DNA from: Nageia nagi
Taxonomy: Eukaryota > Pinophyta
NCBI GenBank assembly: GCA_050084985.1
Contig: JBITNC010000001.1
Location: 180,110,001-180,174,000, forward strand
Reading direction: 5' to 3'
DNA: 64,000 nt
Position 1 is the first letter of the stretch; each line of letters begins with the position of its first letter. The notes beneath the pieces are model-generated. The model had not been told where the DNA came from, did no database searches, and saw only the letters and a list, made by a program, of their open reading frames with translations. The translations under genes were made by a program, and so were the position numbers. This document shows positions 47,013-57,123 of this stretch, in pieces.

Positions 47013-48027
47013 TGTTGGAATAAATCTTGTAACGTCATGTGGCATATTTTTATTGGACAACATCTTATTTTCTTGAGATTCGTGATTAGGGTTAGGGCAA
47101 CATTGTTGGTTGCTCCCAAAACTATTTATACCCCATTTTGATTCATTTGTAAGGGGGGATTGACACTTTTAACAATTGAAAGTAACTTTTGCTTGCTAGA
47201 CCAAAAATTCACTAAGTTGTTAAATGTGGTGTATGTTAGTGTAATTGTGATGATATGCTTCTCATGTTGTAATGCCAAATTTGAATGAATGATTGACAGT
47301 GTTGTCTAATTTGTTCTATCACTGCTTTATGTTGATTTTTAATCAGTTGGTGCATCTTGTAAATTCCAGTTGGGGTGGACAAGAGAATGCTTGTATATTT
47401 TATGAAGTGGTTGGTTAGCATCTCGTTTGTGATATTTTGGCATTTGCAATCTTAGGCTTGGATACCTCAAGATGTCTTGTTGATGTCACTCATAGTAGGA
47501 ACTTCACTCGGATCGTTGAGTCTTGCCCTCATCCCATCCTATTCCATCCTTGCCACAACTCCATGCTCCTTCCACTAGACCATTCGTGTTGTTGGTTAGT
47601 GGTACGGATCAAGGGTGCGTGGAACCTACGCCGAGACTCAACAAGTCGACTCTTGAGGACCTTATCCCAAACCTGTGACTACGCATGCCTAGAGTTGCAT
47701 CTCATTACCCACAGTCTTTCCACCAATTTTTCATTATTTAATTTTACACCTTTTTTCCGCAATTTTTGCACCCCCTATTTCCTTTTAGCATCTTTCAAAA
47801 ACAATTTTGTCTAGCTATAAAGATGATCCGAGTCTTTGAATCCACACATGATATTAATGTTGGTGGCAGCTTTAAACATCTCAGCCATTCCCTGAGTTAC
47901 CCTCACCAAGTCGTGAAGCTAACCTTTGGGGTGAGTAGTCCCCATAGCGGGAGGGAGTCACGTCCCTTCACTTGAGGTGTTGGCATTTTTCTCACTACTC
48001 TAGGGTAGGAAAGAAAAACACCCCAAC
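47013..48027 (+). repeat. LTR-like block with TGTTGG...CCAACA ends
   Basis: It begins TGTTGGAATAAATC and ends CACCCCAACA, 1015 bp. It has ATTAGGGTTAGGGCAACAT and a CTATTTATACCCC box near 47120, features of LTR promoter regions. No primer site follows, no polypurine tract precedes, and the flanks ACAAG and GTGCC do not match. It could be a solo LTR in rearranged DNA, or the ends may be coincidence. A similar AGGGCAACA...TATAAATAG phrase lies at 59500-59540. Confidence 0.35.
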
Positions 48028-48165
48028 AGTGCCTAGCATGGAAATGAGTATTTTTGACAAAATTTTGAAAATATTTTCGAAGACACCATGATGTGGAGGG
48101 TGAAAAATTAAGCAAGTTTGCTTTTGAAACTTCTCCAAAAGGATGAAAAATGCTCACTCAAGAGC

Positions 48166-48981
48166 TAGGCGCACATTTTCAAGGTCTGGCATCATCAAAC
48201 ATTAAAAACCTTCAAATCTTGACTTGCGCCTAGCCAACTTGCACTTGAAAAATCTTCAAATTTTGACTTGGGCAATTCAAAATTTGGGCACATGGGTATA
48301 GTGAGGGGTACCAAACTAAGCAAATTCAGGGTTGGGAGTTTTGAAATTGCATCAAAATTAAGACACCCTAACCTAGGCGCAAGTTTGGAAGCTTTGAGGT
48401 CACTGAAGAAAACATGCGCCTACCCCAAAGGCACACAAAATGATGAATTCTGATATTTGGAAAAAGTGAATTTTGACCATATAAACTCATGAAGGATGGG
48501 ATTCTTTGCAACTTTAGGCTTTGAAATTTTTGAAATTGACCAAAAATGATCACTCCTAAAGCTAGGCGTTGTTTTCCAAGGTTTGATGGCATCAAAGGCC
48601 AAAAACTAGTGCCTAAGGGTGGAATAGATCAAATTTCATAGTTGGAAAATCAAATTTTTGAGCATACATGATGATGAAGGGTGAAAATTCAAGCAACATT
48701 AAGCTTGGAAGTTTGAAGATTGACAAAATTTTACTCGTCCATAAGCTAGGCGCTGATTTTCAAGCTTGGAGGTCATCAAACCCCAAAAACATGTGCCTAA
48801 GGGTGGAACACTTGATTTCAACCCAATTCAAAATCAAAATTTGAGCATGCATGCTTGTAGGGGTGCAAAATTAAACACACTTAGGCTTGAAAATGTTGGA
48901 AAAGGAGCAAAAACACAAATTCTATGGCTAGGCGTTGATTTTCAAGGTTTGATGGCATCAAAGGCCAAAAACATGTGCCTA
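48166..48981. repeat. Palindrome array I': five units at ~183-208-bp period
   Basis: Cores start at 48166, 48374, 48563, 48747 and 48929, giving steps of 208, 189, 184 and 182. The last unit is clearest: left arm TAGGCGTTGATTTTC, centre TTTGATGGCATCAAA, right arm AAAAACATGTGCCTA. Spacers repeat ATGATGAAGGGTG...TTAAGCTTGGAAGTTTG. Unit count, period and core structure match array I four kilobases away. About 80 bases after the last unit there is a TATAAATAC box. Confidence 0.8.
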
Positions 48982-49059
48982 GGGTGAGATGGAGCCTTCC
49001 AACATGCAAAACACACCTTCAAGGATGATTTCATTGGTCACACAAAACAAACCAAAAGT

Positions 49060-49068
49060 TTATAAATA
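49060..49068 (+). promoter_or_regulatory. TATA-like box upstream of unknown frame 2
   Basis: TTTATAAATACAAG at about 49059-49072 lies after array I' and some 700 bases before the ATG of frame 2. The position parallels the box before frame 1. The role is inferred. Confidence 0.35.
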
Positions 49069-49079
49069 CAAGATTATGG

Positions 49080-49773
49080 ACCTCATTTGCTCCACAACAC
49101 TCTTTTTGATCATTCAAGCACTCATTTTTGAGCAAAATCCTCTCCAAACCGCACAAAAGTGCTCAAACTCTCAAAATTTGATTCCAAGCTCCAAAATTCC
49201 TCAAATCGATTCGAAATACCTTAAAAATCTATTACCTATCCCTCCATGGTCATGCTTGATCGATTTGAGCCCTTTTTAAATTTTTTCCAAAATCCACTCC
49301 CCCCCTCATTTTGGCCATTTTCTATACCTGTCCAAAACTGAGAAAAGAAAGGCACCAAACACTTTTTTCAAACTCCAAAATTTCAAAAATACAGTTGATT
49401 GAGCAGTTGAAGTAAACACCAAAGTTGAACTCCTTAGATAGGAGAACAAGATCCATCTCTTAAAGCTCCAAAACTGCCAAAACCTGTCAAAAAGCCACAG
49501 TGTGGGTAAAAAAACAGTGAGTTATTTTGGACATTGAAAACTCAATATTTTTTTTTGAAATTGAAGCACAATGCTCTTGGATTTTTTGCCCATCCATCCA
49601 TAATCTTGTTTCCATACTTTGGCAATTTTTGAAATTCACTTAAAAATAACTAATAGCTCTCTAAAAATCCTAGAAAATACCAAAAAATCATCAGACTCCT
49701 TTTTGTCCCAAAATTGCTCACATACCCAAGGTCGATTCGCAACATCTTCTCTTGTCTAAACAAGTTTCTCACC
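49080..49773 (+). other. Possible 5' leader of unknown frame 2
   Basis: Pyrimidine-rich then AT-rich text with no conserved frame, between the TATA-like box and the ATG at 49774. Confidence 0.35.
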
Positions 49774-50803
49774 ATGAACACTGCCAAGAGGAACAAGGAA
49801 CTCCAGATGGCCAAGTTAATGAAGGATAGCCCAATAGAGATTGAAAAACAAGGCAAGGTTGCTCTTCTTACATCTATGTTCAGTAACAACTTCACTTAGA
49901 TCGAGGATATAGAATGGTCAAACACTAATCCATGCAAGACTCTAGAAAATATGTCTCTAATTCCACTAGGCCTGCTATATGATGATACCTTATCACAATC
50001 AAGATTTGTCGAAGCTTCCATGATACCCTTCACCACTCCCTTTCCAGAATTATGCTTTGAAGTGGGAAAACATTGCGACTATTCGAAGAGAGCCCTCTTC
50101 GACACTAGTGGAAAGCAGATCTTAGACTTCATTGAGGAGGGCATAGAAAAATCTTTGGCATGGAGCAACGAGGGTATCGTATACACCATGGTTGACTCTA
50201 TCAAGTTTTATACCAGTATGAGGAGACTTGACAATTTGATTAGAGACTGGTTGGCTGACGATTGCAAAGATCACAAACCAAAGGCATTGATTCAGCCTAG
50301 GCAAGATGACTTCTATCCAATAGTCTCAAAAATCATCAACATGTTATGCAAAGTCACAAGGCAAGAAAATGACCATAGGTTCAAGAACGAATTCCTTGGA
50401 TTCATTCATTAGATTAGCAGAGGCAAAAGGATTCATTGAAGCAAGGTAATCAATGATTGCATGGTTGATCAATTGTCCAAGATTTAGACAAATAAAAAGT
50501 TCTTCATGAACACTTGGTATTCTTGCTCCTGCATTATAAGAACCAAAGAACGACGATAGCTAACACTGATCACTTGTTTAACCCAACATACCCAGTTTGG
50601 AAGATTTATACCAAATTTTTGATAGAGAATAGATGGAGTGAGTTCAAGATGATGAACCAGGGTTTTGAATGCAAAATCTATAAGGAGATTATTGGTAGCA
50701 AAAACATGTCCAGGATTTCGAACTAAGCAGTTGAAGCTTTTAGAGGACATGTAGACTTCTACCTTGAAGACCCATACGTTGCATACATCAAAGTTTACGG
50801 TTT

Positions 50804-50808
50804 GAAAG
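50804..50808. other. Left target-site duplication of copia E
   Basis: GAAAG directly precedes the LTR start and is repeated at 57119-57123 directly after the 3' LTR. Confidence 0.9.
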
Positions 50809-51054
50809 TGTTAGACACCTAATCCTTAGGGATTATGGTATAGTTTGTATAGTATTAGATACTTACTATATTTAGTAAATTCGTAGCTTTGAGTGTGCTA
50901 GAATTTAGAGAGTCATTTCTTGTAGAATATGAGTTACAATGTATCCCAAGAGTCACCCAAGAAGGTGAAGATGAAGAGTCTTTTTCAAGTTGTATTTACA
51001 CAATATTCTACACTAATAAAATGTATTGTGATTTTGGAGTTATCTGGCCTGTCA
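50809..51054 (+). repeat. 5' LTR of copia E
   Basis: Starts TGTTAGACACCTAATCC and ends CCTGTCA, 246 bp. Carries 28 bases (GTTACAATGTATCCC... from about 50934) absent from the 3' copy. Confidence 0.9.
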
Positions 51055-51055
51055 T

Positions 51056-51069
51056 TGGTACCAGAGCCA
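51056..51069 (+). other. Primer binding site of copia E
   Basis: TGGTACCAGAGCCA, one change from the initiator-Met site TGGTATCAGAGCCA, lies right after the LTR. Confidence 0.85.
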
Positions 51070-51269
51070 TGAGTTTTTGCTCTCCCATGAAAGTGATAAA
51101 AAATGCTGCCGAAATCTGTCCAAAAATTTTACTTATGTTTTTTCTCTGAAAATGAGCATCAAAATCCAAATCTGAGCACATACTTGGATACCCATTTTCG
51201 TGTAGAGCAAGATTGGTTTTTGAACGAGGTGATTTGGAGCAGTTTTGGCAAAATTATCTCAGTGTGAAG

Positions 51270-51560
51270 TTTTCTGTCAAGTAAGTGGTCTGTGACTTAT
51301 ATTTTTGGCGGTTTTATCTTAGTGGTTTATTCTCGTGGTCTGTGGTCTACCGTATTAGCTCACGTTCTGTTCTCTTGTGGTCTCCTATAGCTTGTTATTT
51401 GTTTTCTCCTGTGGTCTGTCGTGGTCTATTGCGGCATTAACCTCACGTTGTGTGGTCTCCTGTGGTCTCCAATTAAAGATTCACCTTGTGGTCTGTCGTA
51501 GCATTCACCTCACGCTGCGTGGTCTCTCGCGGTCTCTAGTCAAAGACTCATGTTGCTCGC
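51270..51560 (+). repeat. GTGGTCT-rich imperfect tandem repeat in the leader of copia E
   Basis: GTGGTCT recurs more than ten times. The clearest units start at about 51412 and 51488 and share GTGGTCTGTCGT...GCATT.ACCTCACG...GTGGTCTC. Confidence 0.7.
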
Positions 51561-52228
51561 GTTAATCTCCCATGGTCGTCATACTCCCTCATTGCCCGAG
51601 ACTGATAGTTCCAAAGTTCCAAAAAAAAAACATTTGTTTTCTTCAAGGTGAATAAAAGTTCCGTGGTCGTCATTGGTCTATCGCATCGCATCATTGGTCT
51701 TCACCACCGTTCGAGACTCGCTTCCTGCCGCCCTAGACTCGCTTCCCGTCTACTGAGGAGGGTAAGTTTCATCTCAGGCACATGGTTGTCATTGCTGTTA
51801 GGCCCCACATCAGTCTCCACCTGTTTTCATACACTGTCCACCTAATCCCCGACAGCTGTAAACAAAACGCACGCCATTTTCAAAATGCGCACTGCTTTGA
51901 CAGCACACTCAATTTCGCCACGTGTCACATGCAGGTGTCACCCGCCCAGTCAGTATTTTGACCAGTACAATCAGCATTTTTGGCACAGTCAGCAACGCAC
52001 AGTCAGCATTTAATTTGATTTTGGGGTATTTTCTAATTTTGAAGACATTTCTTGCCATAACTTGGTGTAATAAACTTCTTTTTCAGCAAAATTTTTTTTG
52101 TTGAACTCAGAATTTAGAGTATTTTTCAGTTATGTCATTGGATGGATATTGTTTTTGGAGAGCAATTAAAAAATATATTGGAAAAGATGGTTTAACATTT
52201 GACTCAAATTTTGGTGAGTTTGGCATAA

Positions 52229-52441
52229 TTGAAGGATTCCGAACCTTGGAGTAGTGTTACCCTTGATGTTGAGAAAATAAAATCAGATTTAGAAACAGGT
52301 TATTTGGCTGATGTTGAAGACAATGAAGACAAAGGTATTGTTGTTGAGCTATTCGATGCTACCTCTACTTCCACCTTGCCAACTCCTCGAAACATGCCTC
52401 CTAGAAGGAATCCTCCTCGTAAGAGGAGACGTGTGATGTAA
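52229..52441 (+). other. Open stretch in the leader of copia E, possible captured fragment
   Basis: A 70-codon frame (MKDSEPWSSVTLDVEKIKSD, LADVEDNEDKGIVVELFD, ending in basic PPRRNPPRKRRRVM) lies between primer site and gag. The ending looks like a nuclear localisation signal. It resembles no copia protein and may come from another gene, but no source is recognised. Confidence 0.4.
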
Positions 52442-52615
52442 TGAATCCTTTCTGAGATCTTCTATTCTTTTTGCAATTTTTGGTGTGGTGTAAGCAAAAA
52501 GAATCTTCATTTAGTGTGGACATTGTTATTTTTCGGCAAAGTGTGTGAACTCTTATTGGCATTGTAAAAGTTTGAACAAGGCAATTAAATAAAGCTTGAA
52601 GTTTCTATTTCAAAA

Positions 52616-53430
52616 ATGCATTCCCTTATGAGTATTGTTGGTGTTGTTTTAACTGGAAAAGAAAATTGGCCAGAGTGGTCTAGGAAAATAAAGCATACAT
52701 TAAGTTTCAATGATTTTTGGGTTGACATTTGTGATGGTGATAAACAACCTACCAAACCGATTGATGACAAGGAACTTGCGGTTTGGAACATGATAAATAA
52801 TAAGGCATATGCTTTGATTGCTTCTTCGGTTAATGAGGAGGTTAACCGCCACATTAGCTCTATTGATGATGCTTGGAGTGCATTAAAGAAACTCAAAGAT
52901 TGTTTGACTCCCATTCTGAACTAGAATTGATCCAACTTCAGTTGAAACTTTTTAATCTAGAGTTAAAGAATGATGATCCCATGGCAGTAATTTCAGAAAT
53001 TAGAGCAATAATGATGACATTGACTCTACTGGTGTGAAGATTGATATTGCTCTCGCAGCTTTGATTAAGGCATTGTATCCCACCTATTCAAACTATCTTG
53101 AATCCTTACAAGCTAGTGGTAACCTAAAGTCTCTCACATTTGACACTCTGGTGGATAAGATTGCAAAACGTGAGAAGGCTTTTGGCAAGAAAACTAGTGA
53201 TTCTACTTCAGACACATTGTGTATTGCTCAAAAGGGAAAGAATGTTATTCATGATTCTTCTTGAGGTGAAGGCAACAACCATGGTCGTGGTAGGAGGAAC
53301 TATAGAGGCAAGGGGGTAGATCTAATCAAGGTGATCGTGATGAGAGGAACAATCTCCATTGCAAAAGATGCGATAGATGAGGCCATGAAGCTCATACCTG
53401 TCGCACTCCATGGGACAAGATCAAAGAAAG
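52616..53430 (+). pseudogene. copia E gag
   Basis: ATG 52616 starts MHSLMSIVGVVLTGKENWPE, then WSRKIKHTLSFNDFWVDICD and AVWNMINNKAYALIASSVNE, a copia gag. A stop falls at 52922 and the frame resumes at 53034 (ALIKALYPTYSNYLESL, FDTLVDKIAKREKAFGKK). A zinc knuckle CKRCDR.GHEAHTC lies near 53360-53402 with all four ligands but a stop inside it. Confidence 0.85.
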
Positions 53431-53539
53431 GAATGAAAAACGGGAGCAAGACAAGAGTAAGAACTCTGATTCTGCTCATTATGTTATTGCATATTGTAAC
53501 AATACCATTGAATATTTGTGTAATACTTCATTTGCATTT

Positions 53540-54850
53540 TGGGAGGATGCATGGTTGCTTGATATTGGTGCTACATGCCACATGACCTTCCGAAGAGAAT
53601 TCTTTGAAGAAATGAATACCAACATTGATGGTGCAGTATATTTTGCTGACAAATCCTGTATCAAACCTTCAGGTATTGGTACTGTGACTTAAATTGCCAG
53701 GCCTTCCAGATATGGTTCTTCGAAATGTGCTCTACCTTCCTCAATTGTGAAGGAACTTGCTATCTCTTGTGCGCATTTGACAACAAGGACATTCTATTCA
53801 TATGTTTGATGGCATTGTGGAGATAAGGAGGTCTTCCGACAACAAAGTGGTGATGACTGGCGAGGAGGACGAGAAGCTGTTGAAGATGCATGGAAGTTTT
53901 GCCAAATCACAAAATTATGCCTCCCTCACACATCAAGAAAAAGGTACTCTCTCATCTAGTCTTTTGTGGCATGCAAGATTTGGCCATCTCAATTTTGATG
54001 CTCTCCTTTTATTAAAAAAAAGAGGTTTTTTGGGATTGCCTACTATTCCTAGGAACATAGAACCTTGTGAAGCATGTGTTCTAGGAAAGCACAGCAAACA
54101 ACCTTTTCATGATTCAAATTTTAGAGCATGTAGAAAACTAGAACTCATACACTCCGATTTGTGTGGTCCATTGCCTGTCCCTTCTACTGCTGGAAACAAA
54201 TATATCATGACCCTCATAGATGATTACTCTAGGATGTGTTGGGTGTATTTGTTAAAGAACAAATCTGAATGTTTTGCTAAGTTTAAAGAATTTCATGTGA
54301 TGATTGAGAAAGAAGCAAATGCTCATATTGGAACACTTTGTTCTGATAATGGGGGTGAATACACTTCAGATGAATTCAAGAACTATCTTAGTCAACATGG
54401 AATCAAACATCAAACAATTGTTCCCTACAATCCGCAACAGAATGGTATAGTTGAAAGAATGAATAGAACTTTGTTGAATATGACACGGGCAATGTTGTTT
54501 TTCAAAAATGTAAAGATGATGTTTTGGGGTGATGCAGTTGTTTGTGCAGCGTATGTTTGAAATAGATGTCCATCTCATGCTCTTGATGATAAGACTCCAT
54601 ATGAAATGTGGTTTGGCCGTGTTCCTTCGGTTCGACATCTCAAGGTTTTTGGTTCCACCTGTTATGTCGTAGTCCCTAAGGAACAAAGAAACAAACTTGG
54701 TGCCAGGAGTCGAAAATGTATTTTCTTGGGGTACTTAGATACTATGAAGGGTTATAAGCTTTATGACAAGGTAAACAAAAAGTTCCTTTTTGCAAGGGAT
54801 TTCATTTTTCTGGAATGTTCCAAGAGTGACCCGACTGTTGAGCGATAGCT
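53540..54850 (+). pseudogene. copia E protease and integrase
   Basis: Protease AWLLDIGATCHMT near 53550 keeps the Asp but has Ile in place of Ser. The open frame 53802-54560 carries the HHCC zinc finger (LWHARFGHLNFD...CEACVLGK), then LIHSDLCGP, LCSDNGGEYTS and PQQNGIVERMN with the D-D-E triad present. A TGA at 54558 breaks the frame. It continues with PYEMWFGRVPSVRHLKVFGS and SRKCIFLGYLD (54606-54848). Confidence 0.9.
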
Positions 54851-55399
54851 TGATCACCTTGATAGGTTTACCCATGGAAAGCATTTTTTTGAACATGATT
54901 ACGAGATTCCAAATGTTGAGGGGGGGATCCCTATTTTGAATCAATCATTGGAATCTACACCACTTGTGCCTATTTCAGAAGTGCCTGATCCAACAGTTGC
55001 ACCTGTTCCAGTAGTACAAGCACCTCCTCCACCATAGGAAGATCCTTCCTCTTCATCAGTCCTAGAAGCTCCTTTGGATGATGTGATTGAAGGGTTCGAT
55101 AGGTTGAGTCTTGATGAAGATGAAGAACAGCCTCAGCTTGTTGAACAACCAAAAACATTGCAGAAGATTCCTAAGTGGCTTTCTAAAACACTTGAGAGTG
55201 TTCATCCTGATGAAGTTGGAAAGATGGGAACTAGGAGTTCCTATAGAAATAGAATTGAAGATGGAGCAATAGAGGATTCAGACTCAGGAGATGATATTGA
55301 GGATATGGAATGTTCATTTGATTGTGAATTAAATTTCTTTGCTGATTGTGAGCAACTTCCTTTAAAGAAGCTTTTTCTCATGATGTCTGGAGGGATGCT
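54851..55399 (+). pseudogene. copia E Pro/acidic linker between integrase and reverse transcriptase
   Basis: Low-complexity text with PVPVVQAPPPP and a Ser/Asp/Glu-rich stretch, including IEDSDSGDDIEDMECSFD. It ends with a frameshift near 55370, just before the reverse transcriptase. Confidence 0.7.
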
Positions 55400-56890
55400 A
55401 TGAAGAAGGAGTATGATGCTCTCATCAAGAATGGGACATGGAAGTTGGTGGATCCTCCATATGGAACCAAACCTATTGTATGCAAGTGGGTCTACAAGAA
55501 CAAATACAGATCAGACGGCTCACTTGAGAAACACAAAGCGAGGCTTGTAGCAAAGGGTTTTGCACAGAAAGAAGGTATTGATTATGATGAAACCTTTGCT
55601 TCCACAACAAAATGGGCTACTATTCGTTCTTTGTTGGCAATGTCAGCTCAACATGGATGGAAAGTTCATCAGATGGATGTGAAGACTGCTTTCTTGAATG
55701 GTGATTTGAAATAAAATGTGTACATGAGACAACCAGAAGGATTTGCAGTGCAGGGTCAAAAACAAAAAGTTTGTAAGCTTATCAAGTCCTTGTATGGCCT
55801 AAAACAAGCTCCTCGTGCCTGGTACGAAAAGCTTACTGAGCATCTTGTGAAGATAAACTTTGAACACTTTAATCTGGATGATGCAACTTTGTTTGTCAGA
55901 AAAGTTGGCAAAATGGTTGTATATCTTGTGGTGTATGTAGATGATCTTTTAATAACTGGGAACAATGAAAGTTACATTGCATCCATGAAACAAGATTTGA
56001 AAAGAGGTTTTGAAATGACAAATATGGGACATCTTCATTACTATTTGGGTGTTGAAGTGACACAAAACCCAAAGTACATTTTCATTTCCCAAAGAAAGTA
56101 CATTGGAGAATTGTTGAACAGATTTGGCATGACAGATTGTAAACCCCTTTCTACTCCAATGGAACAAAATTTGAAGTTGAAATCTATTGAAGGGAAGGGA
56201 ATGCATTTGAGGATGCAATGAAGTATAGACAACTTGTTGGGAGTCTCATATATCTAACCACAACTAGACTAGACATTTCATTTGCGGTTGGAATTCTCTC
56301 TCGGTTTATGCAAAAACCGTGTGAAGGACATTGGAATGCAGCAAAAAGAGTTCTTTGATATTTGAAAGGCACATAGGAATTAGGGCTCAAGTATTCCAAA
56401 GTAGGAGACTTCAAATTAATTGGATATACAAATTCAGCCTTTGATGGTGACAAAGAAAAAGGAGTTTTGACTTCAGGATATGCCATAAGTCTTGGATCAG
56501 TAGCTATCTCTTAGAGATCACGAAAGCAATCCGTTCTGACAGATTCCACTATAGAAGTAGAATATGTGATTGCTGTAGAAGCAACAAAGGAGATTGTGTG
56601 GCTCAGGAAGATACTGGAAGATTTGCAGGAAACACAGGTGAATCCAACTCCACTTCTAATTGATAATATTTTTGCAATTCAATTGGCCAAGAATCCAAAA
56701 TTTCATGATCGAACAAAGCACATCAACACAAAATATCATTTGATTTGACATCATGTAGAGGTCAAGACAATTCAAGTGAAACATTGTCCCACAAATGAGA
56801 AAATAGCAGACATCTTCACCAAGGCACTTGGAAGAGAAAAGTTCGAGAAGTTCAGAAAGATGCTTGGACTTACCAACTCCCCTTCGGATT
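55400..56890 (+). pseudogene. copia E reverse transcriptase and RNase H
   Basis: Reverse transcriptase is open at 55400-55714 (MKKEYDALIKNGTWKLVD, WVYKNKYRSDGSLEKHKARL, MDVKTAFLNGDL) and, after a TAA, at 55718-56221 ([15 protein letters not shown], catalytic VVYVDDLLITGN, YLGVEVTQ). A one-base shift near 56218 follows. RNase H covers 56260-56880 with a STIEVEYV signature near 56548, the IDN-IFAIQLAKNPKFHDRTKHI stretch at 56659-56730 and a C-terminal IADIFTKAL near 56806. Most residues are conserved. Confidence 0.9.
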
Positions 56891-56900
56891 AAGGGGGGAA
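56891..56900 (+). other. Polypurine tract of copia E
   Basis: AAGGGGGGAA ends exactly at the 3' LTR start. Confidence 0.85.
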
Positions 56901-57118
56901 TGTTAGACACCTAATCCTTAGGGATTATGGTATAGTTTGTATAGTATTAGATACTTACTATATTTAGTAAATTCGTAGCTTTGAGTGTGCTAGAATTTAG
57001 AGAGTCATTTCTTGTAGAATATGAGAAGGTGAAGATGAAGAGTGTTTCTCAAGTTGTATTTACACAATATTCTACATTAATAGAATGTTTTTTGATCTTG
57101 GAGTTTTCCGGTTTGTCA
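56901..57118 (+). repeat. 3' LTR of copia E
   Basis: Starts TGTTAGACACC and ends GTTTGTCA, 218 bp, followed by the GAAAG duplication. Confidence 0.95.
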
Positions 57119-57123
57119 GAAAG
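57119..57123. other. Right target-site duplication of copia E
   Basis: GAAAG, identical to 50804-50808. Confidence 0.9.

Larger units (their letters stand above)
50809..57118 (+). mobile_element. Ty1/copia element E, near-complete
   Basis: 5' LTR 50809-51054, primer site, leader, gag, protease, integrase, reverse transcriptase, RNase H, polypurine tract and 3' LTR 56901-57118, flanked by perfect GAAAG duplications. The LTRs differ by one 28-bp indel and roughly a dozen substitutions. It is the most intact element in the window, but several stops and frameshifts (for example 54558, about 55370, 55712 and 56218) leave it non-functional. It interrupts unknown frame 2. Confidence 0.95.
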
